Below are positions 8,180 to 14,662 of a stretch of 22,189 nucleotides of DNA, one piece after another. This DNA comes from Spirochaetales bacterium. GTDB taxonomy: Bacteria; Spirochaetota; Spirochaetia; DSM-27196; SLST01. Numbering within the stretch: position 1 is the stretch's first letter; each line of letters opens with the position of its first letter. A program made the translations under genes and the position numbers. The notes beneath the pieces were generated by a model. That model was given only the letters and a program-made list of their open reading frames with translations. It did not search any database and was not told the DNA's origin. The DNA is taken from the NCBI GenBank assembly GCA_007130265.1, contig SLST01000424.1, positions 1 through 22,189 on the forward strand, written 5' to 3'.

Positions 8180-8794
8180 CTACGCGTCCTTTGCAGCCTC
8201 GCGGATCGTATCCGCCAGCCTGGGAGTGACGTAGGCGCACAGCCCTTCGGCAATCGCGTCTACGGTGAAGTCGTAGTACACCCTCCCGTCGCGCGTGGAG
8301 ACCCGAAACCCGTCCTGCACACCGGCCGCGGCCTTGATCTCGGTTCCGGACGAGAGTTGCTCCGCGAGCCTCGACCGAAGCGACGACTCGAGCTTGCCAA
8401 GGTCCTCTTTGGAGAGCAGCACATCGACTGATGCATCCTCGCCCGTCGCCCACGCCCCGATCACCGTCTCGACCGCCCGCTCGAGCACGCCCGCGTCGAA
8501 ACTCTCGTTCACGGCGTTCTCGACAACGGCGCGAAAGATGGCGGTCAGTTGCGACTGGACGTTGAGCACGAGGTCTCGCGCAGCCTGTTTCACGGCCTCC
8601 TTTCCGGAGGCCTCCTGTCGGGCCCGATCGCTGTTCGCCTGCTCGACTATCTCGGCCGCGCGGGAACGGGCCTGGGAGATAATCTCTTCGGACTTCTCTT
8701 CAGCCGAGCCGACGATCTGCTGCGCCTGTCTTTCCGCGCCTTCGACGCCCTCGGCCTTGATGGTCTCGATAAGTTCCTTGAGCTGGGTATCCAT
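8180..8794 (-). CDS. atpE: V/A-type ATPase subunit E (peripheral stalk)
   Basis: Subunit E forms half of the peripheral stalk that holds the head still. The 204-residue protein has a long charged, alanine-rich N-terminal helix (about residues 5-75, many E/K/A/Q and no proline), then a mixed alpha/beta C-terminal domain with the conserved GFRVSTRDGRVYYDFTVDAI stretch near residue 160. This is the normal two-part E architecture. The ATG at 8794 has GAGGT five bases upstream. It is the first gene of the ATPase operon and follows a 90-base gap that holds a putative promoter. The second stalk subunit (G/H type), with which E normally pairs, is not in the window. Confidence 0.93.
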   Translation of the reverse strand: MDTQLKELIETIKAEGVEGAERQAQQIVGSAEEKSEEIISQARSRAAEIVEQANSDRARQEASGKEAVKQAARDLVLNVQSQLTAIFRAVVENAVNESFDAGVLERAVETVIGAWATGEDASVDVLLSKEDLGKLESSLRSRLAEQLSSGTEIKAAAGVQDGFRVSTRDGRVYYDFTVDAIAEGLCAYVTPRLADTIREAAKDA

Positions 8795-8827
8795 GCTGAC
8801 CTCGTGATCTCAGATTGGGACAGGGAA

Positions 8828-8857
8828 ATAGTAATGGATATGCTCACCCAGATTCAA
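8828..8857 (-). promoter_or_regulatory. putative sigma-70 type promoter of the V-ATPase operon
   Basis: On the minus strand, TTGAAT (8852-8857) and TACTAT (8828-8833) are separated by 18 bases, each matching four of six consensus positions. Transcription would begin near 8821, leaving a leader of roughly 27 bases that includes the atpE ribosome site GAGGT. It sits in the only real gap between the 132-residue gene and atpE. No terminator hairpin is seen in the gap, so read-through from upstream is possible as well. Confidence 0.4.
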
Positions 8858-8884
8858 GGGAGAATTGGAGATTTCGCCCCGTCA

Positions 8885-9283
8885 CTACACCTCGCCGAGC
8901 CGGAGATCCCCGTGAATCTTGAACGCGTTGCGGTCGCGCTCGACGGTGAGGTGGCGGTGAGGGAAGTAGTAGGGCAACTTCCGCTGTACCAGATCGACGG
9001 CCTCCTGCTCGATATTCGCCCGAAGGTCGGGTGGAACCCTCTCCAGCGTGACCATCTCGACCTGGACGACGTACCCCCGCCCCAACCGCGACCCGTACCC
9101 TGCGGTGAAGCTCGCCCCTACGTTGAACAGCCCATCTTGCGCGCGGTTGGCGGTCTCACCGTGGCGCGGCCGCGCCGGATGGAGCGGGTACTGATCTCCG
9201 TACTTCTCTTCGAGCTCGTCGTTGACGCTGTCGAACAGGCGCTTGAGTGTCGCGTCGAACTCGATGAGACGGGGATGCCTCAC
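8885..9283 (-). CDS. conserved-looking protein of unknown function (132 aa)
   Basis: I do not recognise a named family. The 132-residue protein has no signal peptide or membrane helix, so it is probably cytoplasmic. It has an acidic helical start, a central Gly-rich segment (DGLFNVGASFTAGYGSRLGR), and a strongly patterned end (LPYYFPHRHLTVERDRNAFKIHGDL) that looks like conserved alpha/beta structure. The GTG at 9283 is preferred over the TTG one codon earlier: GGAGG is seven bases before the GTG but only four before the TTG, and the GTG forms a GTGA overlap with the stop of the lipoprotein gene. Translation is therefore coupled to that gene. The name of the pair's function cannot be inferred. 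Confidence 0.7.
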   Translation of the reverse strand: MRHPRLIEFDATLKRLFDSVNDELEEKYGDQYPLHPARPRHGETANRAQDGLFNVGASFTAGYGSRLGRGYVVQVEMVTLERVPPDLRANIEQEAVDLVQRKLPYYFPHRHLTVERDRNAFKIHGDLRLGEV

Positions 9284-9885
9284 CAACGCACCTCCCAGAC
9301 GATCGGCTCCACGGCAGTCACGATATCCGACAGCGAGACGGTCAGCGAGGCGGCATCGGCCCCCGGGACCGCACCCTCGCTGCCGGAAACCAGCGGTCCG
9401 GGCGGAGTGAGCCTGAAGCTCATCTCGTACCCCTCAAGACTCCGTGCGAGCTCTTGCGCCTGCGGTGATCCACGCCCCGGTGCGATGACCTGCCGCCAGT
9501 GCCCGCCGCCGTCGGAGAGTCGGACTTCGAGGAGTTCGGCACCGAGGAGTAGGCGAAGCGCGTCGACGTCGTCGAAGTCGACCCGGGCGGTGACGGTAAC
9601 TGGATCGCCATCGCGGACGATCCGGTGCGACCGCAACCGCAGCCCCTCGATCTGGAGGACCGCCCGGTCAAAGTCCCGTCGGCTGACCGGCACCGGCCGC
9701 GCGGCGTCGCTGTCGTCAAAAACACCGGTCTCCCACGCCTCACGATCAATGCGGTACACGAGATCGACGGTTCCCGAGCCGTCATCCCTCAACGAGATCA
9801 TCGTTTCGGTGCTCAGGCAGCCACCGAAGAGAAGAACGACGAGCGCGCACCCGAGGGTGCGTTGTACGGACCGCAGAATTCCCAT
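9280..9885 (-). CDS. putative lipoprotein of unknown function
   Basis: A 201-residue protein from the ATG at 9885. It starts with a basic n-region (MGILRSVQR), a hydrophobic stretch and then LLFGGC, a lipobox-like end at C23 in the relaxed form seen in spirochaetes. Lipid attachment at the membrane is likely. The mature part opens with STETMISLRDDGSGTVDLVY, a layout like DUF3153/LppM-type lipoproteins, then mixed alpha/beta sequence; this resemblance is weak. A TTG six codons upstream (9903) has GGAGGT before it and could be used instead, but that TTG and part of the GGAGGT lie inside a 10-bp stem. A -10-like TACTAT stands five bases before the ATG, favouring leaderless initiation at 9885. 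It overlaps the following gene by GTGA. Confidence 0.75.
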   Translation of the reverse strand: MGILRSVQRTLGCALVVLLFGGCLSTETMISLRDDGSGTVDLVYRIDREAWETGVFDDSDAARPVPVSRRDFDRAVLQIEGLRLRSHRIVRDGDPVTVTARVDFDDVDALRLLLGAELLEVRLSDGGGHWRQVIAPGRGSPQAQELARSLEGYEMSFRLTPPGPLVSGSEGAVPGADAASLTVSLSDIVTAVEPIVWEVRW

Positions 9886-9891
9886 GGGGCG

Positions 9892-9920
9892 ATAGTAGTA
9901 CAACGGACCTCCAGCGCCAA
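9892..9920 (-). promoter_or_regulatory. putative promoter placed for a leaderless lipoprotein mRNA
   Basis: Minus strand TTGGCG (9915-9920), 17 bases, TACTAT (9892-9897), then CGCCC and the ATG at 9885. A start 6-7 bases after the -10 would fall on the A of the ATG. The -35 and spacer are overlapped by an inverted repeat (9901-9929). Each hexamer matches four of six consensus positions; spacing is ideal. Confidence 0.35.
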
Positions 9921-9929
9921 GGTCCGTTG
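9901..9929 (-). promoter_or_regulatory. 10-bp inverted repeat between mutS2 and the lipoprotein gene
   Basis: Perfect arms CAACGGACCT (9901-9910) and AGGTCCGTTG (9920-9929) surround a 9-base loop. On the minus-strand RNA the hairpin starts 13 bases after the mutS2 stop and is not followed by a U-run, so it is not a standard intrinsic terminator. As DNA it covers the -35 and spacer of the putative lipoprotein promoter and could be an operator. As RNA its 3' arm holds part of GGAGGT and the alternative TTG start. Confidence 0.55.
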
Positions 9930-9942
9930 CACCAGACCCTCT

Positions 9943-12339
9943 TCATCGCAGGTGAACGTCGGTCTTTCCGAATCCGCCCTCTTCCGGCCTTGCGAACTCA
10001 AACCCGGCGACGTGTGGGTGCTCACGAAGGAGCTCGCGAACACCCTGCTGGAGGACGCCCTCCCCCATTCCGTGGACGATGCCGAAGTCGCGCAGCCCCG
10101 ACAGGAGCGCGCGGTCGATCTGCCGCTCGACTGTTGCGAGGGCGTCGTCGAGCCGGTATCCGCGGAGGTCGAGCTCGATTGCCGGGGCCTCGGTGCCGCC
10201 GGATGATCGTGCGTAACTGACCGACGGGTCTTCCTTTCGGGGCCGGATCGAGACGAGATCGTGCTCCTCGACCGGCAGACGCACGGGTCCGATCTGCACG
10301 ATCCAGGCGGTTCCCTTGCCTTTTCGCTGTACAACGCCTTCCTTCCCGCTGCTGCGTACGCGTACGGCCTTCCCCTCCGACACAGGGGCATCCCCGGGAG
10401 CCGGTCCGCGATCAGCAGCCTCTGCGGCAGGCCGATGGCGCTCGGTGACGCTGCGCGTCGACGTTGCCGCCGCGTCGCGCTGTTGTGTGAGATCGTCACC
10501 GATCTCTGCAATGAAGCCCTTCACCGCCTGCGTCTTCTCTCTCGTGAGTTCGCCCTCGCGAATCTCACGCACGAGGTTCTCGAGCCGGCTTCGCGCCTCG
10601 CCGGCCCACTGTTCGAGCTCTCGGAGCCTGCCGCTGCGGACTTCCCGCTCGCGCCTCTCGAGATCCTCCGCGCGCGCGGCGAAGATGCGCGCCTGCGCCT
10701 CTACTTCCCGCTCACGCTGTCGGATCTCCTGCTCCTGCCGGTGCAGCTCCTGCTCCCGGTCCGTCAGACGACGGATGATCCGCCCGGTGTCGTACTCTTC
10801 GCCGGCCAGATACGTCTTCGCCTGCGCGGTAACCGAACGCAGCACGCCCATCTGCGAGGCGATCTCAACGGCGTGGCTCGAACCGGGCACCCCGGGGATG
10901 ATGTGGTACGTCGGACGAAGGCTGTCGGTGTCGAACTCGACCGAGGCGTTGAGCGCCTGCGGATGCGTGAAGCCGTAGTGTTTCAGCTTCCCGTGGTGTG
11001 TCGTGACGACCGTGAACGGCTGCCGGACAAGAAGCTCGTCGAGGATCGCCATGGCAAGCGCGCCGCCCTCCTCGGGATCGGTTCCGGAGCCGAGCTCATC
11101 GAGGAGCACCAGCGATCTGTCGTCGGCATGGTTGAGAATCCGGGCAATGTTTCGCATGTGGCCGGAGAAGGTCGACAGGTTCTGTTCGATACTCTGCTCA
11201 TCGCCGATATCGGCGTAGACGCCGGTAAATACCGGAACCTCGCTCCCCGGTCCCGCGGGAATCTCGAGTCCGAACTGGTTCATCAGCGCGAGCAGCCCGA
11301 TCGTCTTGAGCGTCACGGTCTTGCCGCCGGTGTTGGGGCCGGTAACGATGAGGACGCGCTTGCCGTCGGGCATGTCGACGTTGATCGGGACCGCGGCGTC
11401 GCCAAGCAGAGGATGACGCGCGCCGCGAAGAAGGAGCCGGCCGACGCCCGGGTCGGCCCGCTCGCACGCGTAATCACGAGCGAACCGAGCCCGGCACAGA
11501 GCGAGGTCGATGTCAACAGCAAGGGCACGTGTGTCGCGCAGCATCCCGATCGCCCCGCGACAGAAGCTCGAGAGATCGCGCATGATCCGCAGCAACTCGT
11601 TGCGGTACCGATTCTCCGCCTCGACCACCGCGTTATTGCGCACGACGAGATCCTCCGGTTCGACGAAAACCGTCGCTCCCGAGCCGGAAACCTCGTGGAC
11701 GATGCCGTGCAGTTTCCCGCGGTGATCCGCCTTCAGCGCGAGCACGGTCCGACCGTCGCGCTGTGTCGGCACCGACGTGCTGAGCAGTCGCTTCACATCG
11801 TCGCGCTGCGCGAGCGCCGCGGCGCTCTTCTGGAGGTCCTGCTGTGCGCGCAGTATCTCGCCACGTATCGTGCGCAACTCGGGGATTTCGCGTTCACGCA
11901 CCGAGCCGTCGGGGTCCACGTACCGGAAAAGCCGCTCACAGACCGGACGCACCGGTGGGTGGTCGCCGACGAACTCCGCTAGTCGCGGCGCGATGCCGGC
12001 CTCGCCCGCTGCGGCTCGAAGGTACTCGTGCAGCGCGAGCGAACTCCGGGCAAAGAGCGCGATCCGGGCGATCTCCAGCGGCTCGAGCACGGTCCCTTCT
12101 TTGGAAACCCGATCAAGAGTGCCAGTTATCGGGGGAAAACTCACATCCGGAAAACCGATGGTGGTCGCCAGGCACGACTTGAGAACGGCCACGCGATCGA
12201 GTATCGCGCCGATCGGCTCGGCCTCGGTTCGCACTCGCTCGCGACGGATCGCGGCCGCGGCCTCCTCGGTAAGACAGCGCTCACGAACACGGTGGCGGAT
12301 CTTCTCGAACTCGAGAACCCGCAGCGAATGCCGATTCAC
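9943..12339 (-). CDS. mutS2: MutS2-type DNA-binding ATPase with Smr domain
   Basis: MutS2 proteins act on branched DNA or stalled, collided ribosomes depending on the organism; they are not part of standard mismatch repair. The 798-residue protein has the N-terminal MutS core without the mismatch-binding domain, Walker A GPNTGGKT (334-341), Walker B LVLLDELGSGTDP (410-422), and a long charged coiled coil (about 510-630). A linker follows, then a C-terminal Smr domain starting at ELDLRG (722-727) with HGMGEG (756-761). The usual Smr turn is HGxG(T/S)G; here a glutamate replaces the T/S. Length is normal. The GTG start forms a GTGA overlap with the murI stop, preceded only by a weak GGGGTG, so translational coupling to murI is likely. 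Confidence 0.96.
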   Translation of the reverse strand: MNRHSLRVLEFEKIRHRVRERCLTEEAAAAIRRERVRTEAEPIGAILDRVAVLKSCLATTIGFPDVSFPPITGTLDRVSKEGTVLEPLEIARIALFARSSLALHEYLRAAAGEAGIAPRLAEFVGDHPPVRPVCERLFRYVDPDGSVREREIPELRTIRGEILRAQQDLQKSAAALAQRDDVKRLLSTSVPTQRDGRTVLALKADHRGKLHGIVHEVSGSGATVFVEPEDLVVRNNAVVEAENRYRNELLRIMRDLSSFCRGAIGMLRDTRALAVDIDLALCRARFARDYACERADPGVGRLLLRGARHPLLGDAAVPINVDMPDGKRVLIVTGPNTGGKTVTLKTIGLLALMNQFGLEIPAGPGSEVPVFTGVYADIGDEQSIEQNLSTFSGHMRNIARILNHADDRSLVLLDELGSGTDPEEGGALAMAILDELLVRQPFTVVTTHHGKLKHYGFTHPQALNASVEFDTDSLRPTYHIIPGVPGSSHAVEIASQMGVLRSVTAQAKTYLAGEEYDTGRIIRRLTDREQELHRQEQEIRQREREVEAQARIFAARAEDLERREREVRSGRLRELEQWAGEARSRLENLVREIREGELTREKTQAVKGFIAEIGDDLTQQRDAAATSTRSVTERHRPAAEAADRGPAPGDAPVSEGKAVRVRSSGKEGVVQRKGKGTAWIVQIGPVRLPVEEHDLVSIRPRKEDPSVSYARSSGGTEAPAIELDLRGYRLDDALATVERQIDRALLSGLRDFGIVHGMGEGVLQQGVRELLREHPHVAGFEFARPEEGGFGKTDVHLR

Positions 12340-13166
12340 CCGCGCACCCCGGGAAGACCGTCGAGCGTGGCCAGCTCCCGCAGCTGCAGAGCATGGACCG
12401 ACGCGAGGAAGCGGTAGCTCGAACCCGCGAGCCCGGACACCAGTACGAGCGGCGCCGGACCGCGATCTGCGTGCCCGACGTCTCCGACCGCCGCACCGCC
12501 GCGGGCCAGTCGAATCGTCTGACGCACGACACCCTCAACCGAATCGACCACCGTCACACGCGGTCCGGCGAGACTCTCGATGAACCCGCGAACGTGGATG
12601 AAATGAGTGCATCCGAGGACGATCGTGCGCACACCCGCCGACCGCAGCCGGTCGATCGAAGGGCCGAGGAGATCCCGCAGTTGACCCTCATCGAACTCGC
12701 CGAGATGGTACTCCACCATTCGCACGAGCTCGTCGGCTGCGACGAGCTCGACGCGCGCCTGCGGTGCAAAACGCCGAATCAGTCCGGCGAGATAGGCGCC
12801 CCCCACGGTTCGACTCGTGGCGAGCACGCCGATCGGCTCGGAGGCTCCCCGCTCGACGGCGGGCTTGATCGCGGGCACCACCCCGACGAACGGCACGTCG
12901 AACTGCCGACGCAGCTCATCGAGTCCGACGACACTCGCGGTGTTGCAGGCGATCACGATCAGCCTCGGGTCGGCGAGCTCCATGAGCCTGGCAACGGCGT
13001 CTCGCACGATGCAGCGCACCTCCGACTCGGAACGGTCGCCATAGGGGAAACTGGCCGTGTCTGCGTAGTAGACCAGGCGCTCCCCGGGAGCGTGAGCGCG
13101 CGCCGCGAGCAGGTACGGGATACCACCGAGACCGGAATCGAGGAAGGCGATCGGACGATCACTCAT
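12336..13166 (-). CDS. murI: glutamate racemase
   Basis: MurI converts L-glutamate to D-glutamate for peptidoglycan and acts in the cytoplasm. The 276-residue protein has the substrate loop DSGLGG (10-15), ADTASFPYG (35-43), the first catalytic cysteine C74 in ACNTAS, and the second, C186, in LGCTHF. Length is typical for the family. The ATG at 13166 was chosen because it opens MSDRPIAFLDSG, the normal start; an in-frame opening 32 codons upstream gives a basic non-conserved stretch that belongs to the neighbour. The start overlaps the stop of the zinc-ribbon gene by eight bases (ATGAGTGA), and there is no Shine-Dalgarno of its own, so it is probably translated by coupling. Confidence 0.96.
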   Translation of the reverse strand: MSDRPIAFLDSGLGGIPYLLAARAHAPGERLVYYADTASFPYGDRSESEVRCIVRDAVARLMELADPRLIVIACNTASVVGLDELRRQFDVPFVGVVPAIKPAVERGASEPIGVLATSRTVGGAYLAGLIRRFAPQARVELVAADELVRMVEYHLGEFDEGQLRDLLGPSIDRLRSAGVRTIVLGCTHFIHVRGFIESLAGPRVTVVDSVEGVVRQTIRLARGGAAVGDVGHADRGPAPLVLVSGLAGSSYRFLASVHALQLRELATLDGLPGVRG

Positions 13167-13446
13167 CGCCGAAGAGCCTGGAGAAGGCGTCACGCGCTCC
13201 GTCGTCGTTCTCCGGCTTCTTCGAGCTGCCGCGCGAGGCCGCCGCCGGACGAAAGAAGTCACAGAAATTCGCGCGGTTCTTCTCCCGCACCGGCTCCGAA
13301 ATCGTCTCGCGACACTGCCATTGGGCGCCCACGTCGTAGAAGTCGCAGTTCAGACAGACCTTCGCATCGGCACCGCACGATTCGCACAGGGTATTCCGGT
13401 ATATGCGCGACGGCAGTGGTGCTCCGCACTCGAAACAGGTTGCCAT
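13159..13446 (-). CDS. small zinc-ribbon protein of unknown function
   Basis: A 95-residue protein with eight cysteines, six of them in three CxxC pairs (C4/C7, C21/C24, C31/C34) plus C45 and C62. This is enough for two zinc sites. The core VCLNCDFYDVGAQWQCRET and the ANFCDFF end form a pattern I recall from uncharacterised bacterial zinc-ribbon proteins; no function is known to me. The last ~30 residues are polar and probably disordered. The ATG at 13446 has GGAG eleven bases upstream, rather far; a -10-like TATCAT five bases upstream suggests the mRNA may instead start at the ATG. First gene of the unit zinc-ribbon - murI - mutS2. Confidence 0.85.
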   Translation of the reverse strand: MATCFECGAPLPSRIYRNTLCESCGADAKVCLNCDFYDVGAQWQCRETISEPVREKNRANFCDFFRPAAASRGSSKKPENDDGARDAFSRLFGDE

Positions 13447-13451
13447 GAGTC

Positions 13452-13481
13452 ATGATACTCCTACCGGTCCCAACGCTTCAA
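13452..13481 (-). promoter_or_regulatory. putative promoter placed for a leaderless zinc-ribbon/murI/mutS2 mRNA
   Basis: Minus strand TTGAAG (13476-13481), 18 bases, TATCAT (13452-13457; five of six consensus positions), then GACTC and the ATG at 13446. The predicted start is at or within a base or two of the start codon. It is divergent from the pentapeptide gene promoter, with 25 bases between the two -35 elements. Confidence 0.45.
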
Positions 13482-13506
13482 TTGGTCGAAGAGTAACCGC
13501 GGGTGC

Positions 13507-13535
13507 TTGAGTTGGATCGCCGACGGCGATACGAT
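13507..13535 (+). promoter_or_regulatory. putative promoter placed for a leaderless pentapeptide-protein mRNA
   Basis: TTGAGT (13507-13512), 17 bases, TACGAT (13530-13535), then CAAAGG and the ATG at 13542. The AAGG just before the ATG is too close to act as a ribosome site. Both hexamers match four of six consensus positions and the spacing is ideal. Confidence 0.4.
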
Positions 13536-13541
13536 CAAAGG

Positions 13542-14078
13542 ATGTTCAACCCGCACGAACCGTTGACACGATCGGTCGGCGCAGATGAGCTCGAACGGTT
13601 GCTCGGACACCAGCGGTTCGTCACGGATCTCAGCATGCCGGGCCTTCGTTTCACCGGGCTCAAGATCGAGGGGAACTCGTTCTACGGCTGCAACTTCGCC
13701 ACGATAACACTCGTGGACGCGGCGGTCGCTGAGAGTTCCTTCGAGCTGTGCTTCTTTCCCTTCGCCTCGTTCACCGACGTAACCTTCTCAGACGTCAAGC
13801 TCAAGAACTGCGTCTTCGGTGCAAGTCGCGCCGAGCGAGTCTCGTTCACCGGATGCAACGTCATCCAGTGCAATTTCAACGGCGTGCAGGCGAACGGAGT
13901 AGTCTTCGATGACTGTGATCTCCTGCACTCCCGGTTCAACGCCGCGATTCTCCGGGAGGTGCGGTTCGAGAACTGCAATCTCAAGGAGACCCGTTTTTTG
14001 AGGACCGCGATCTCGGAGACGGAGTTCCGTTACTCGAATCAGGAGGACGCCGTCTTTGCGGCGGAGGACGGCTGGTGA
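13542..14078 (+). CDS. pentapeptide-repeat protein
   Basis: A 178-residue protein, mostly five-residue repeats in which every fifth position is F, L, V or I with A, N, C or S two before it, for example CNFATITLVDAAVAESSFEL and the later runs VSFTGCNVIQCNF and VRFENCNLKETRF. Such sequences fold as a right-handed quadrilateral beta helix. Known relatives include DNA mimics that bind gyrase, but most have no known role and nothing here points to gyrase. About 25 residues before the repeats are ordinary. There is no signal peptide. ATG 13542 was chosen; a GTG at 13503 would add 13 basic residues not typical of the family. Its TGA stop overlaps the start region of the next gene. Confidence 0.85.
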   Translation: MFNPHEPLTRSVGADELERLLGHQRFVTDLSMPGLRFTGLKIEGNSFYGCNFATITLVDAAVAESSFELCFFPFASFTDVTFSDVKLKNCVFGASRAERVSFTGCNVIQCNFNGVQANGVVFDDCDLLHSRFNAAILREVRFENCNLKETRFLRTAISETEFRYSNQEDAVFAAEDGW

Positions 14079-14662
14079 TGAACCTCTACACCCACTACTC
14101 GTTCGACACGCTGTCAAACTCGTACCTCATGGGGCCCGACGGCGGCGGCGATGCGGTGCTCTTTGACCCTGCGACGTTCGACGTCCCGCTGCTCGAGTTG
14201 GTCGAGAAACAGCGCTACTACGTTCGACACGTCGTGCTCACCCACTGTGACGAGACCCGCCTCGATGGGCTGCGCACGCTGCGCCGAGTGTACGACTGCA
14301 CGGTCTACGCGGCTCACGCGACGGTGCTCGGCTCTCCGGCGATCCCGGTCTCGGATGGTGAGGTGCTCGAGCTCTGCGACAGGCCGTTCAAGGCGATCGC
14401 AATGCCGGGCAAGGGCAGCGACAGCGTCGCCTACCACATGGATGGATTCGTGTTCACCGGCACCGCGATGAGCGCCGGTGAATACGGAACCGTGGCGAAC
14501 CCGTACGCAAAGGCGCTGCTCCTCGAGGGGATCAGAACGCGCATTCTCGCCTTACCGGGGGAAACGGTGATCCTCCCCTGCCATGGGCCCCCGTCGACGG
14601 TCGCCCTCGAACGAGAGACCTTCCCTATGGAAGAGTCGATGCCCGGCGCAGCGTCGCCCTGA
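14078..14662 (+). CDS. degenerate metallo-beta-lactamase-fold protein, probably metal-poor or inactive
   Basis: A 194-residue protein with the MBL layout: N-terminal strand pair (SNSYLM, AVLFDPA), then VVLTHCDETRLDGLRTL at the place of THxHxDHxxG, then MPGKGSDSVAYHMDGFVFTGTAM where PGHTxGS and FTGDxL are expected, and finally LPCHGPPST. Of the usual ligands only H56 and H169 remain; D58, T60, R61, K112 and T129 replace His, Asp, His, His and Asp. Hydrolase activity with the normal two-metal site is therefore unlikely. The start is ATG 14078, overlapping the pentapeptide stop as TGATG; the adjacent GTG at 14075 is an alternative, with GGAGG seven bases before it. The last 38 bases overlap the end of rluD on the other strand. 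Confidence 0.8.
   Translation: MNLYTHYSFDTLSNSYLMGPDGGGDAVLFDPATFDVPLLELVEKQRYYVRHVVLTHCDETRLDGLRTLRRVYDCTVYAAHATVLGSPAIPVSDGEVLELCDRPFKAIAMPGKGSDSVAYHMDGFVFTGTAMSAGEYGTVANPYAKALLLEGIRTRILALPGETVILPCHGPPSTVALERETFPMEESMPGAASP

Noticed and set aside
9886..9903. TTG at 9903 as the start of the lipoprotein gene
   Set aside because: GGAGGT is before it, but at a short distance and partly buried in a stem; the ATG at 9885 gives a normal signal peptide and fits the leaderless pattern. Kept as an alternative.
10261..11982. Long open frame antisense to mutS2 (573 codons), and similar long antisense frames at 2545-3612, 6334-7590, 8549-9895, 16745-18061 and 20897-22186
   Set aside because: They mirror strongly conserved genes, have GC-driven Arg/Gly/Asp/His-rich composition with no domain, and lack sensible starts. 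They are by-products of high GC codon use.
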